A stretch of 64,000 nt of DNA from Ceratodon purpureus (GCA_014871385.1 CM026431.1:8653964-8717963); one strand, 5' to 3'. Shown: positions 36,706 through 46,361, numbered from the stretch's first letter. Made by a program: numbers and translations. The notes: generated from the letters alone by a model not told the origin.

Positions 36706-37965
36706 ATGACAACCCTTCAATTTCCTAGACTTTGTGAATGTGGAAAATATTTTACGAGTCCTAAAGAGTTTGATGACCACAAGGGAGGTAAGTTTCATGA
36801 AAAGTGGGCTTACTTGCTAAGATGCAAAACTTAGCTACTACTAGTAAACCTACGAGTGAAGATGATGTTAAAATTAGTATTCATGAAAGTGAAGTCACTA
36901 CTGTTATTCCTAAAAATAGTGGTGATGTCTCTAAATCCACTGACAAAAATTGGAATATGTTTTTGGGAATTGAAGAATCTTTGAAAATTATAGAATCACT
37001 TCGAAATGATGGTGTTTCAATCCCAAATGAAATTCAACATGTGATTAAGGTTGGACCTTACTCAAAATTCAATAGAAAGGATTATGAGGAAAATCTATTA
37101 CAAATGTCACAAGTTTCTAACTCTTCTATTTTTTATAAAAATAAAAAATTTATAGGCATGGTTCTTTTTAACAGTCTTGAAGAGAATATAAGTAAGGAAT
37201 CTTATAAGAATTTGAATATAATATATAAAAATAGGGGTATAGTAGCCAGGGGCAATACCATGGGATGATAGGAGGAGCAGACATGGTTTTAATAGGATGG
37301 AAGTATATTACTGAAACATATGATTTTGGGGAATACATACATCCAGGAAGATATGCAACACTTATTAATAAATTTCCTCCAGAATTATTAAGTGAAATGG
37401 GAACGACTTGGACATCATTGGTATTTAAAATACTACAATCTAAATTTTCTTCATGGATGAATGAATTAGAAGTACTACATCCAAATACAATACCGAACTT
37501 TTGGTGTAAAGTTGGATGTAGTCCGTTTTCGCTTTTATCTATAACAAAAAATTATTATGTGACTCCTCATATTGATGTTACAGACACACTCCACGATCTT
37601 ATAATTTGGTTTGGTTTTATAATTTGGTTTGGTTTTATAATTTGGTTTGGTTTTATAATTTGGTTTCAATCCGATAACAATACACGTCATGGGGGAGAAT
37701 TTATATTTCCAGAGTGGAATATATATATTAAACCTCAACAAGGCACGATATTAATGTTTGATTCCTCTAAAATATATCATTATACTAGAGAAACTTTGGA
37801 TTTATCCAAATTGGAATAGCATTAGTTTTAAAGGAAAAAGTGATTAAAGCAGCTTGTGAAAAATTAAAAAGGCAAATGGCTGCACTGAGTGTCTTGGTAC
37901 AACAACGTAAAGAAGAGAAAGAGGCTAAAAAAGTATTAGAAAAGGGGATAAATGATAGAAAATAG
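36706..37965 (+). pseudogene. TET/JBP-like 2-oxoglutarate/Fe(II) dioxygenase, reading frame broken
   Basis: Family members oxidise 5-methylpyrimidines in DNA; activity here is inferred only. The ATG at 36706 opens a segment with CECGKYF...DDH, a C-x-C-x12-H-x5-H zinc-finger-like pattern. It is followed in other frames by 36822-37268, 37265-37819 and about 37807-37965. The third segment has the double-stranded beta-helix signature: SLLSITKNYYVTPHID (the HxD iron ligands), GGEFIFPEWNIYI and the distal His in KIYHYT. The last segment supplies the closing strand IGIALVLKEKV and a Lys/Glu-rich coiled coil ending at TAG 37963. The frame moves by -1 at about 36810-36834, 37235-37262 and 37800-37812. 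The first shift could instead be a 47-nt intron (36788-36834, GTAAGT...TTAG). The 18-bp in-frame repeat between HxD and GGEF is also abnormal. TET/JBP genes are known in fungi, algae, protists and animals, often expanded with transposons in fungi. Confidence 0.62.
37601..37668 (+). repeat. 18-bp tandem repeat inside the dioxygenase ORF
   Basis: ATAATTTGGTTTGGTTTT occurs three times exactly with a fourth partial copy. It encodes IIWFGF repeats immediately after the HxD motif and stays in frame. Confidence 0.95.
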
Positions 37966-38867
37966 AAGATGGTTTACAATAATACATCTGAATTGAAAAG
38001 GTTTAAGAAATGATATTTAAATAATTTAATAAAACTTTATTTTTGAAATGATTTCTTCATATGTTTCTTTGAAATTGGATTGATTTTTGATTTACCTTTG
38101 TTATTTCCTATTATGTTATTCTCACTTTCAAACTCTCTGTTACATGATCTGTAAAACTTCAAATTCCAAATTTCAAATTCCAAATTCCAAATTGCAAATT
38201 GCAAATTCCAAATTCCAAATTCTACATTCCAAATTCCAAATTCCAAATTCTACATTCCAAATTCCAAATTCCAAATTTTAAATAAGAGATTTTTAATTTG
38301 ATTTTAATTTCTTAATTTTCAAAGTCAAATCTTCACCTATCTTAATTTAAAAAAAAAATTGTGTCCACATGAAGAAAAGATAATTCTAAATTGAAGGTGT
38401 ATTATACTTTTAAAATCATCAATTCTATTTTTTATCACTTGACTATAGTATATCAAGACAAATGACTTGTTTTACTAACTTTTATTTTTATTGTGGAAGT
38501 CAAATCTTCACTTATCTTTATTTTCAAACAATTTGTGTCGATGAAGAAAAGATAATTCTAAATTTAAGGTGTATTATACTTTTAGAAACATCTTTTCTAT
38601 TTTTTATCGCTTCACTATAGTATTTATTAACTTTTATTTTTATTTTGGAAGTCAAGTCTTCATTTTAATTTTTTTTTTAAAAACAATTTGTGTTTACATG
38701 AAAAAAGATAATTCTAACTATGAGGTGTAATTTACTTTCAAAAACATCTTTCCTATTTTTATCGCTTGAGTATAGTATATAAAGACACATGACTTGTTGA
38801 AATTATATTATCTCACTTGTCTTCTCTTATATTTTGTAGAAATATATATTTCCCACCTTATGAATAT
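37808..38867 (+). repeat. Right inverted arm of the dioxygenase element
   Basis: The inner 158 bp are the sense C-terminal coding end of the dioxygenase. The rest mirrors the left arm. Its heptamer array (about 38159-38280) is about 50 bp shorter than the left one. Confidence 0.8.
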
Positions 38868-39520
38868 ATTTTACAAATATATTTCAAATGTTTGATAACT
38901 TGTGTTTTTATCAAACCTTTGAAATATATTTGATGATAGGAGGCTTTTTAATGAAGACTTTTTAATGAATATATTTGAAGACTTAAACATATTTGGAGAT
39001 TGATATGTTTTTTATGAATATATTTGAAGACTTACTTTTACTTATATATATTTCATGAAGATGTATTTTATAAATTCATTTGTGGGTCTTTAATTTTCAT
39101 TTTTGAATCTTCAATTTTCATTTTTTGAATCGTTATTTTTCATTTTTGGATCTTCAATTTTCATTTTTGGATCTTTAATTTTCATTTTGGATTTTCAAAG
39201 ATGAGATTTTGGTCTATGTACCTCATATCTATGTATAATCTTTGACTTTCCATTTATGATTTTCAACCTTCCATTTATGATTTATGATTTTCCATTTATG
39301 ATTTTTAAGCTTCCATTTATGATTTTGAATCTTCCATTTATGATTTTGAATCTTCCATTTAGGATTTTAAATCTCGCATTTAGGATTTTTGATCCCCGGG
39401 TTTCCTTCATTGAAAAATTCTTATGAGCACTTTCCTTCCGGGCTCTCTTTTGTTGAATTCTTCATAGAAGGGCTTCCTCCTCCTTCAATATAAACCGAGC
39501 AAGGATTTTAATAGATCAAG
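38868..39520. repeat. AT-rich spacer with simple 20-21-bp repeats
   Basis: An imperfect inverted repeat surrounds 38870-38930 (aatatatttcaaatgtttgata and its near complement). At 39090-39190 the phrase TTCAATTTTCATTTTTGGAT recurs, and at 39250-39380 TTCCATTTATGATTTTGAA recurs about six times with variation. No gene is seen. Confidence 0.6.
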
Positions 39521-39545
39521 GGGCTGTTTGGAGGAGATGCGGTGC

Positions 39546-39606
39546 AGATGCACTAAGGGCGCCCAAGGGGGCGAGGATGCTCTAAGGGCGCCCAAGGAGG
39601 CGAGGA
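39546..39606 (+). repeat. 30-bp tandem duplication
   Basis: Two adjacent copies of a unit reading CTAAGGGCGCCCAAG followed by (G/A)GGCGAGGATG. They sit at the front of the SINE-like segment. Confidence 0.8.
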
Positions 39607-39624
39607 TGATCAAGTGGGGGTGGG

Positions 39625-39870
39625 AACAGCGCGGTTACGTGGACTGGTCAGCGCGTCAAGTACATGTGGCAAGGCAGGAGTTCGATCCTGAATCCTCAGG
39701 GATTCAAACCGCATCAGACATAAGTGACCCTGATATATGGCCGGGTACCCTGCACCTCGGGGTCGCCATTAGGCTCCCCTCGGTGTGGGCAATGACTCCG
39801 CCCATGTCAGGGATTTGCAGCATTATTAGCGGTCATAGAGCCCACGTGGCTCTCCAATTCGGAATCTAAT
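39625..39870 (+). mobile_element. Possible tRNA-derived SINE-like segment
   Basis: A sequence resembling pol III internal promoter boxes is visible: GTGGACTGGTCAGCGCG (A-box-like, about 39638) and GAGTTCGATCCTG (B-box-like, about 39679). A GC-richer unrelated body follows to about 39870. It does not fold as a full tRNA by eye. No poly-A tail or target duplication is clear. Confidence 0.35.
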
Positions 39871-40365
39871 GTATTTGTATGGGGCCTTTCACTACACGAT
39901 GTAGGCCACTGGTCTCACACAATTTTGGCTCAATTATGATCATTGTCAGACCTTCCTGTGCACATTTTTTTGATATTTTTTACATAGTTAGTGGAATCTG
40001 TTATTACTGAACAACAGCCACCCTATGCACAACAGTGGGCCACTCTACAGGCTCCCCTTTAGGAAATTCTAGGAAATTCTAGACTGCTCCAAAAAAAATG
40101 TTCCTTTGGAAGATGGACTTGTAGGAACTTTGCACTTCTTTCAAAATTAACGAAATATTTCTCAAGCAGTTTGCCATATCCATACATGAAATTCAGCCGG
40201 GAATACAACCCTCTACCTTACCACCCCTGAATAATTACGTCATTTTGAAATAATCTCGTTCCCGATCTGATCAATGTGAACAACAAGGGTTTTTTTTTCC
40301 TGCCCACGGAGTTACCTACTTTACCACCGTAGGTTAACCTACTGGTGGGAAGGGGACCACTTTGG
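39871..40365. other. Spacer, nothing recognised
   Basis: There is a short direct repeat (aggaaattct, twice at about 40060) and no ORF or motif of note. The GAR1 promoter probably lies further right. Confidence 0.4.
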
Positions 40366-40650
40366 CAGGACATCCCCACGCTGGGACTTACTAGGTGCAA
40401 CGAGCGTTTTCGGAGGGGCAGGGTTGATGAGCCCTTAGTTTTGGTTTTTTATTTTAAAATTCCTAAGGGGGTCTCTTTAGAGTAATTCGAGGCCGCAGGC
40501 CCCATTTTTGAATTCAAAATTACCAAAAATGGCCTCGGGGGGTCCAAATTGAAAATTTCAGGGTTTTGGAAGAAAAAAGCCAACCAATGGGAGTGGCTCC
40601 TAAAAACGCTCGTAGCACTAGGTAAGTCCCAGCGTGGGGGATGTTCTGTC
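40366..40650. repeat. Inverted-repeat element of about 285 bp in front of GAR1
   Basis: The left arm at about 40366-40411 (catccccacgctgggactta, then cgagcgtttt) and the right arm at about 40603-40650 (aaaacgctcg, then taagtcccagcgtgggggat) are imperfect inverted copies around a 190-bp centre. It could be a MITE. Its right end is about 125 bp upstream of the GAR1 start codon, so it may overlap the promoter or leader. Confidence 0.6.
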
Positions 40651-40774
40651 CACGCCGGAAGGGGACATCAATATGTGAGTGGAGAGGAATCGTGAATTTT
40701 CTCCATCTCTCGAGCTCCTCCGTCTCGACCTCGCACAGCCCTTCCTCTCTCCCCCCCCCCCAAACTTCAAAGTT

Positions 40775-42323
40775 ATGAGGCCGCCTTTGCGTGGGGGTCG
40801 TGGTCGGTCTGGGGGTTTCCGTGGCGCAGCTGGATCCGGAGGTTTCCGGGGCGGCAGCCGCGGTGGCAGTCGTGGTGGCTTTGGCGGTCGCGGCGGCGGC
40901 TACGATGAAGGTCCCCCGGAAGAAGTTGTTGGTATCATCGGAACCTCTATCAGTTTTTTCTTTTTGGATTTTTTTTTTAGGGTTTTCTGCCCTCTTGTTC
41001 TTTTGGTCTATCTTACTGAGCTTGGGTTCTCTTATCCAGTGTTGAAATGGTAAATATGGCGGCGTGGTATTGCAATGTAACGGCATTTAGATTGTAGTAC
41101 CGTTTCCTCATTTGGTTAGAGCTGAATCTTGTTTAGGGTTGTAACTTTAGTCAGTGTGATGGCAACCTTTTTAACCGCTTACGTGTGTCCTGTTTATCGA
41201 TGGGCTGTGGAGTGCAGTTTGGACAGCGCAGGGTTTATATGTTTATTATATATTTAGTTTCTTAGAAGTTACGAATTATGCTGTGCACTGATAAAGTTCA
41301 TCTCCCGTCTCTGTTGCTGACAGAGGTGGCCTCGTACTTGCATGCCTGCGAAGGGGAGGTAGTTACGAAGTTGATCAATGAGAAAATTCCATATTTCAAC
41401 GCTCCGATCTACTTGGAAAATAAGACTCAAATCGGGAAAGTTGAAGAGATCTTTGGCCCTATCAATGAGGCTGTACGTTTCTTTCCTCTATATGCTGTTG
41501 CACGGTCAGCGCACGATCATGTATCATCTGTTTTCTTGTGAATGAGATACCCTGCTCTTTGAACTAATGAGATTAAGTTGTTTTTCGTAGGTCCTCAGGT
41601 TTCACTTAACCTGACTAGTTAAGAAGAGTGTACTTTGCATTGAACTGTGGTGTTTAGGAGTATTCGCGTGTGTTCTATGCAGATGTTCTCTGTGAAGATG
41701 CAGGAGGGGATAATCGCACATTCATATAAAACTGGCGACAAATTTTTCATCGACCCCATGAAACTACTTCCTTTATCTCGTTTTTTACCACAGCCCAAGT
41801 AAATAATCTCAGCTCATACTGTCATTACTTTCTTTACATGTGTCGCCACTTCTAGATTTAAAGGTGGGAATAATCAGGTAAGGTTTTAAGAGTGCTTGTT
41901 TTATGTTCTTATCTGTTATTCTCATGCATTGTAGAGGAACAACACCAGGAGGTGGCAGAGGAGGTAGAGGTGGAGGTCGTGGAGGTACGCAGGCATATCT
42001 AATCCATACTTTAACTAGTCGGTATTCCGTGTGTTTCGTGTGCTGATTCGATATTATTTGAGGAAATTAGTGTTGTCTATGCTTAACTGGCACGCTTTGC
42101 CCCCCCAGCATCTTTACCTCTACACATTGAGACAGTTGTAAATCTAGTCCCATTTCTTGAAAATATAGGGCGAAGTGGAGCTAGGGGTGGAGCCCGTGGA
42201 GGAGGGTTTCGGGGTGCCCGGGGTGGTGGCGGTGGTGGTTTTAGAGGTCATGGTGGCGGAGGCAGGGGTACTGGTTTTGGTGGTCGAAGTGGCGGAGGGT
42301 TCAGGGGAAGAGGCCGGTCATAG
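40775..42323 (+). CDS. GAR1: H/ACA ribonucleoprotein subunit GAR1
   Basis: Nucleolar protein of the H/ACA snoRNP (with dyskerin/Cbf5, NOP10 and NHP2) that guides rRNA pseudouridylation. Five exons: 40775-40931, 41324-41472, 41683-41798, 41935-41984, 42169-42323. They total 627 bp (208 aa), all phases compatible. The architecture is the classic one: an N-terminal GGR/RGG-rich tail (residues about 6-45), the conserved beta-barrel core (about 53-140, with [52 protein letters not shown] and RFLPQP) and a C-terminal RGG tail ([11 protein letters not shown], ending FRGRGRS). Length matches the family. No box C/D snoRNA is evident in its introns. Confidence 0.95.
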
Positions 42324-44291
42324 ATGTCAACGTCAGGCAGCCTTGCCAGATTTCTGAACTACATTTCTGCGCTCGTTAGAGTGGTGGTTATGTTTGATTC
42401 TTCCAAATCTCTCAATGATGTGTTAATTTAGCGCAGATTACGTTTTTGACCTTACTGTAGAATCAAATACCATGTGTAATTTCCACTTCTGAGAGAGAAT
42501 TTTGAGAACTGTATAGTGGTTTGTGGTCTCTACATAACACAAGTTTGGACCCCTCCTTGAGTGTTTCTGTTTAGTCTTATTTATGCCATGCTAAAGCAGA
42601 GCCGTCTAAAAACGTTCGACATTGTAGTCAACTTGCACATGTGCGACAAACAGCTCGTTCTGTGTGTAGATTTATTGAATGTGAGTACGTTTTTTTGCTA
42701 GTGGTAATGATTTTCAATAGTTTAAACCTAATTTCAAAATCTTACAGCACAGGCAGGAAAAGAGCCGAGAAGGCAGGGCAAGGTCTCCTCTAGCAGTTGA
42801 GGTGGTACTTTTCATTGTGAGTTTCTGGTGTCAAGCCGTTGCTGGGCTGCAGTCTTTTGGCTCCTTTTTGTATCGGTTTCTCTCCTGCAATGAAACTAGT
42901 GTTCATTTGTACCTAAAAACAAAAACAACGAAAAAAACGAAAAAACGAAAAAGCAAGCAAACAAACAAAAAGAAAGAATGAACTAGCTGTTTCCCATGTA
43001 CCTAGCCTCATCTGGGTTTCTTGCAGAATCTTCATATGCTGAGCACTTGCACTGCCGTAATCGATGTTTTGCAACATCCATAATTACCGTGTGCATAGTA
43101 TCAGTGCGCAAGTGGCTGTCACTTGCTGAATTGCATATTTAAATTATTAGCCGAATGTCAACCTATTTTAACCATCGAGAACTTAGTGCTCAATAGATGA
43201 ATTTCAGCCTGGCGTTCAAGTATGTGCGCTGGATATGATTGCCAATTTTGTAGTTCGTCTGGCCGCTTGTTTGCAGCCTGAGCAATGAAGATCGAATTGT
43301 AATCTTGTTTTGATCTTGGATCTTGTCCTAATCCCCATGTTTCGGTTACTCTGTATCCCTGAGAACGGTGACCATTTCTATTCCACAAATTTTGTCGTGT
43401 TCTGAGGAGCTGTGATCAGTACTACAGTCCACTGTGAGTTTGCGCATAGCAGGGAACATACAGTAGTGCGGCAAATATTTCTCACTCAAATATATACCGC
43501 ACTACTGTATGTTGGACAACAGGGGATCAGCAACACATTGATCATGTCGTCAAGAAAATAGGCAGATTTATTTATACAAGGTGGCCAGCTAGGAATGGTA
43601 ATTCTTCTTTATATGTATCTTCACGAAGCTCGCTTTCCATACTCAATGTACTTAACAACATTTTACCACAATTTATCATCATCGTTCCTAGTTAACAACT
43701 TTATCTGCTACATTCACTCTAAAAATTTGGCAATTCCAAATTGGTTTGAATTGAAATGATGAATCACAAAAAGATTCAGCCACTGGGTGAGTACTTATTC
43801 TAGACTCACAACTACGGCTTCTTCCGTCACGCACACAACACATAAAAGGACAATTCATAAATCACAAGAAGCCTCCAGGACAATTCAAATATGGTTCTTT
43901 CGATATAGCGACATCTGTAGATTACTGTCATTTAATTTGGAAATCAAAGTTGGTAAAGGATTCTTTCCAATTGATACAAACATAGCTCCTTTTGGAGTAT
44001 ACATATCTGTGTACGTTAAAGTACTAGTTCCCATACCCCCAAAATTACTGAATTATGGACTGATCTAGGGAGCTGGGCTTGCCCTCTCACTATTGCACAT
44101 GGGTGACATACAGCTGAACGATGGAATTTCGGAGAGCGTGATCCAGGCGTAAAGCACGTCCATCATTTTATCTTAATCCTCTGGACACTAGAATTAATGA
44201 ACCTGGTTCAATTCCTAATTCCAACCACACTTCTACTAACTACGCATATCAATGAAGCCACAATTGCACTCACACAAACAGAACAGCCCAT
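42324..44291. other. GAR1 3' region and spacer
   Basis: GAR1 3' UTR followed by sequence with A-rich simple tracts (42915-42980). Apart from the hairpin at 43455-43513, nothing gene-like is supported. Confidence 0.45.
43455..43513. repeat. 59-bp hairpin
   Basis: AACATACAGTAGTGCGG (43455-43471) pairs perfectly with CCGCACTACTGTATGTT (43497-43513). The pairing continues imperfectly inward (caaatattt/aaatatata). It may be a miniature foldback element or a small-RNA-like hairpin. Confidence 0.7.
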
Positions 44292-45236
44292 CTACACAGG
44301 CGGTACAGACTTCTCCATGCCTCCGGCCTGCGAAAGCTTCAACTCCGCAGCGTCACGCTCGGCGTCTCTCTTCCACTTCATCCTCAGAACGATGAAAGCC
44401 GCCAAGACAAACACCCAGTACATGATGTATGCGGCAAGAGTACCTTTAGTAGCCTCATCACGCCATCCCACAATCGCATTCAGAATCTTCCAAATGCCAT
44501 CTTTCTTGTGGTGGCAGCAATGCAACTTCCACAGAATCGCCTCGTTCTCAGTGTACTCCTCAAACTCATGAACCGCGCCCGCGAAAAGCCCAGCTGCAAT
44601 CAAAAACAACAGCGCAGTAGAGAACACAAGAAACCACTTGAACCCGACCTGGCTGCAGCCCTTGTAAAGCAGGTAACCGGCGAGGATTCCACAGAGAGCG
44701 CCCACGATTGCGGGAATTGGAATTGCGGTGCCAGAGCCGTCAAGGCCAACTCCACCAAGAAACACAACAGCCTCAACACCCTCCCGAAGCACAATGCTGA
44801 GTGGCAACAGAAAGAGAGCGTATTTGCTGCGCTTGCTTTGCACCTCCCCTTGTTTGTTTAAGGTTTCCACTGTCACCTTCGTCAGCTTCTTCTCCCACTT
44901 AGCCCTCCACGTATCCACTCGAATCATCGAAAATCCCATGATAGTAATCAGCACCACTGCAATGAGCGACAGAATCCCCTCCCACAACGGCTCACTGCTC
45001 TCCCACGCCTCCTTCGCCACAGTATAATACAGCGAGATGAAAATGGCAGCAATCACCATGGATAACAACACTCCAATCACCACCCCGTACCACACATGCT
45101 TCTTCATCCGCCGCCGCATCACACTGTCCGACACGATGCTGTCTATCAGCACCATCATCACAGACAGTATAATAGCCGCCTCCAGGGTCTCCCTGAAGAG
45201 GATGAAGAACGCCGGAACACTGAATAGCTGCACCAT
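44292..45236 (-). CDS. FTR1: FTR1/Fip1-type high-affinity iron permease, single exon
   Basis: Predicted seven-helix membrane permease. In fungi and algae FTR1 partners a multicopper ferroxidase and takes up Fe(III). The 314-aa ORF has no intron. Motif RETLE (residues 15-19) lies in the first helix and REGVE (151-155) in a later helix; these R-E-x-x-E sites are the iron-binding signature. An acidic HEFEE (223-227) sits in the loop after the sixth helix. Hydrophobic stretches fall at about 4-31, 50-72, 88-105, 139-163, 172-192, 199-221 and 267-285. The start MVQLFSVPAFF aligns with the usual fungal N-terminus. The Cys/His cluster CCHHKK (240-245) in the last loop and the basic/acidic C-tail are extra observations. 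No ferroxidase partner is in the window. Transfer from fungi is possible but needs a phylogeny. Confidence 0.92.
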   Translation of the reverse strand: MVQLFSVPAFFILFRETLEAAIILSVMMVLIDSIVSDSVMRRRMKKHVWYGVVIGVLLSMVIAAIFISLYYTVAKEAWESSEPLWEGILSLIAVVLITIMGFSMIRVDTWRAKWEKKLTKVTVETLNKQGEVQSKRSKYALFLLPLSIVLREGVEAVVFLGGVGLDGSGTAIPIPAIVGALCGILAGYLLYKGCSQVGFKWFLVFSTALLFLIAAGLFAGAVHEFEEYTENEAILWKLHCCHHKKDGIWKILNAIVGWRDEATKGTLAAYIMYWVFVLAAFIVLRMKWKRDAERDAAELKLSQAGGMEKSVPPV

Positions 45237-45270
45237 CTTGATCGATCACACAAACACAAACACACACAAC

Positions 45271-45333
45271 CTGACCAACCTGATCAAACTGATCAACCTG
45301 ATCAAACTGATCAACCTGATCGAACTGATCGAC
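45271..45333 (-). repeat. 9-bp tandem repeat (seven units) just upstream of FTR1
   Basis: CTGATCAAC and CTGATCAAA alternate through seven consecutive 9-mers, ending with GATCGAA/GATCGAC variants. The array is about 35 bp upstream of the FTR1 start codon, in its presumed 5' UTR or core promoter. Confidence 0.9.
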
Positions 45334-45336
45334 CCG

Positions 45337-46074
45337 AACACTGAACCCGCATTCGATGAGCTCACCGATCAAGGACTGTACTAGAAGCCACCTCCCGTAC
45401 ACATACCAGTACAACGGAAGGACTGTGGCTGAATATATTGAATTCGAGTGCTGGATTTATTTTTTCAGTTCTACCGATATGTCTTTATAGTGATTCGATG
45501 CCGTGCGAGAAGGAGCTCCAGAAGTGCTTATGGAAGCGACTTCCGAAGTGGTTTTGAGCAGGCCACAGCATCCGGAGTCGGGAGCTCGGGCCCGCAGGCA
45601 TCCCGCTTCGGGCCCAGTGGGGGCGTTGACGAGGTGGCGGGCGAATGGGGCGAGGGGCGGGGGCGACAGGAGTGTGTCCCGGAGTTGACGAGCAGGTTGT
45701 TTATAGGAAGCTGTGTGTTTCCGGGATGTGTAGTTGGGGTGATGAATGGGCGGCACGCACGGACATCACCTGGGCGTGTGCCGCCTGCGTGCTCCGCTCC
45801 GGCGTCGGACCTCGGGGCGCTGGAGGCTGCAGGTCCGCCTCCTGTTGGATCAACTTGGATGCGGTGTTGTTCATGTTTTATGTTATATTTATGTTTATTT
45901 GTTTTGGCATAATTTAATTGCTGGATATGCAAATATAAATCTAGCCAGTGACGGTGAGGCAAAGGACTGATACCAGGGCCACACCAAAAACCCAAGCGGC
46001 TCCTGTCACCAGAAACATTAGACTTTAGTGTTACATATTAGAGTTATTTGTAAAGGCATCCGGTATTTGACTTA
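45337..46074. other. GC-rich FTR1 upstream region
   Basis: The stretch 45480-45850 is clearly GC-richer than its surroundings and open in several frames on both strands at once. That points to composition rather than to a gene. It is a candidate promoter/CpG-rich region for FTR1. Confidence 0.4.
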
Positions 46075-46361
46075 GATACCATGAGTTTTGCTTTATTGTA
46101 TAATTTTTTTTACTTCAAATAGTTGGGAGGCATGGAAGAACTTGGTGGTTTCACTAAATTCGGTGTGTAAGAGCTTGGTGGTCTCTAAACTCAAGGGAAA
46201 CTAGTATTGAAAGATGGAATCACGGCAAAATTAGTTTCCCTTGAGTTTAGAGACCACCAAGCTCTTACACACCGAATTTAGTGAAACCACCAAGTTCTTC
46301 CATGCCTCCCAACTATTCGAAGTAAAAAAAATTTATACAATAACGCAAAACTCACGGTATC
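46075..46361. mobile_element. Foldback element with 130-bp arms
   Basis: The left arm (46075-46204, starting GATACC) and right arm (46232-46361, ending GGTATC) are inverted copies with very few mismatches, around a 27-bp loop. The outer flanks (actta and ttttt) give no firm target duplication. The structure fits a foldback MITE, or an inverted duplication able to make long double-stranded RNA. Confidence 0.85.

Larger units (their letters stand above)
35401..38867. mobile_element. 3.47-kb element with arms of about 1.1 kb carrying a dioxygenase-like gene
   Basis: The left arm is 35401-36509 (1,109 bp) and the right arm 37808-38867 (1,060 bp). The arms are inverted copies; the outer ends read ATATTCATAAGGTGGGA and its exact complement. 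Most of the 49-bp length difference lies in an AATTTGG-type array. Each arm also holds three diverged direct units of about 150-170 bp starting near TACTATA(G/C)T-AAG-GATAAA (35491, 35645, 35817 on the left). Subterminal repeats of this sort are typical of DNA transposons. The only gene inside is the TET/JBP-like dioxygenase; no DDE transposase is visible. A target-site duplication is not convincing (flanks gtta and attt). Confidence 0.72.

Noticed and set aside
44197-45384. Plus-strand ORFs of 99-124 aa across the FTR1 locus
   Set aside because: Antisense shadows of the well-supported permease gene.
45448-45995. Overlapping ORFs of 90-155 aa on both strands upstream of FTR1
   Set aside because: Open in multiple frames at once because of high GC; no domain, start context or splice support.
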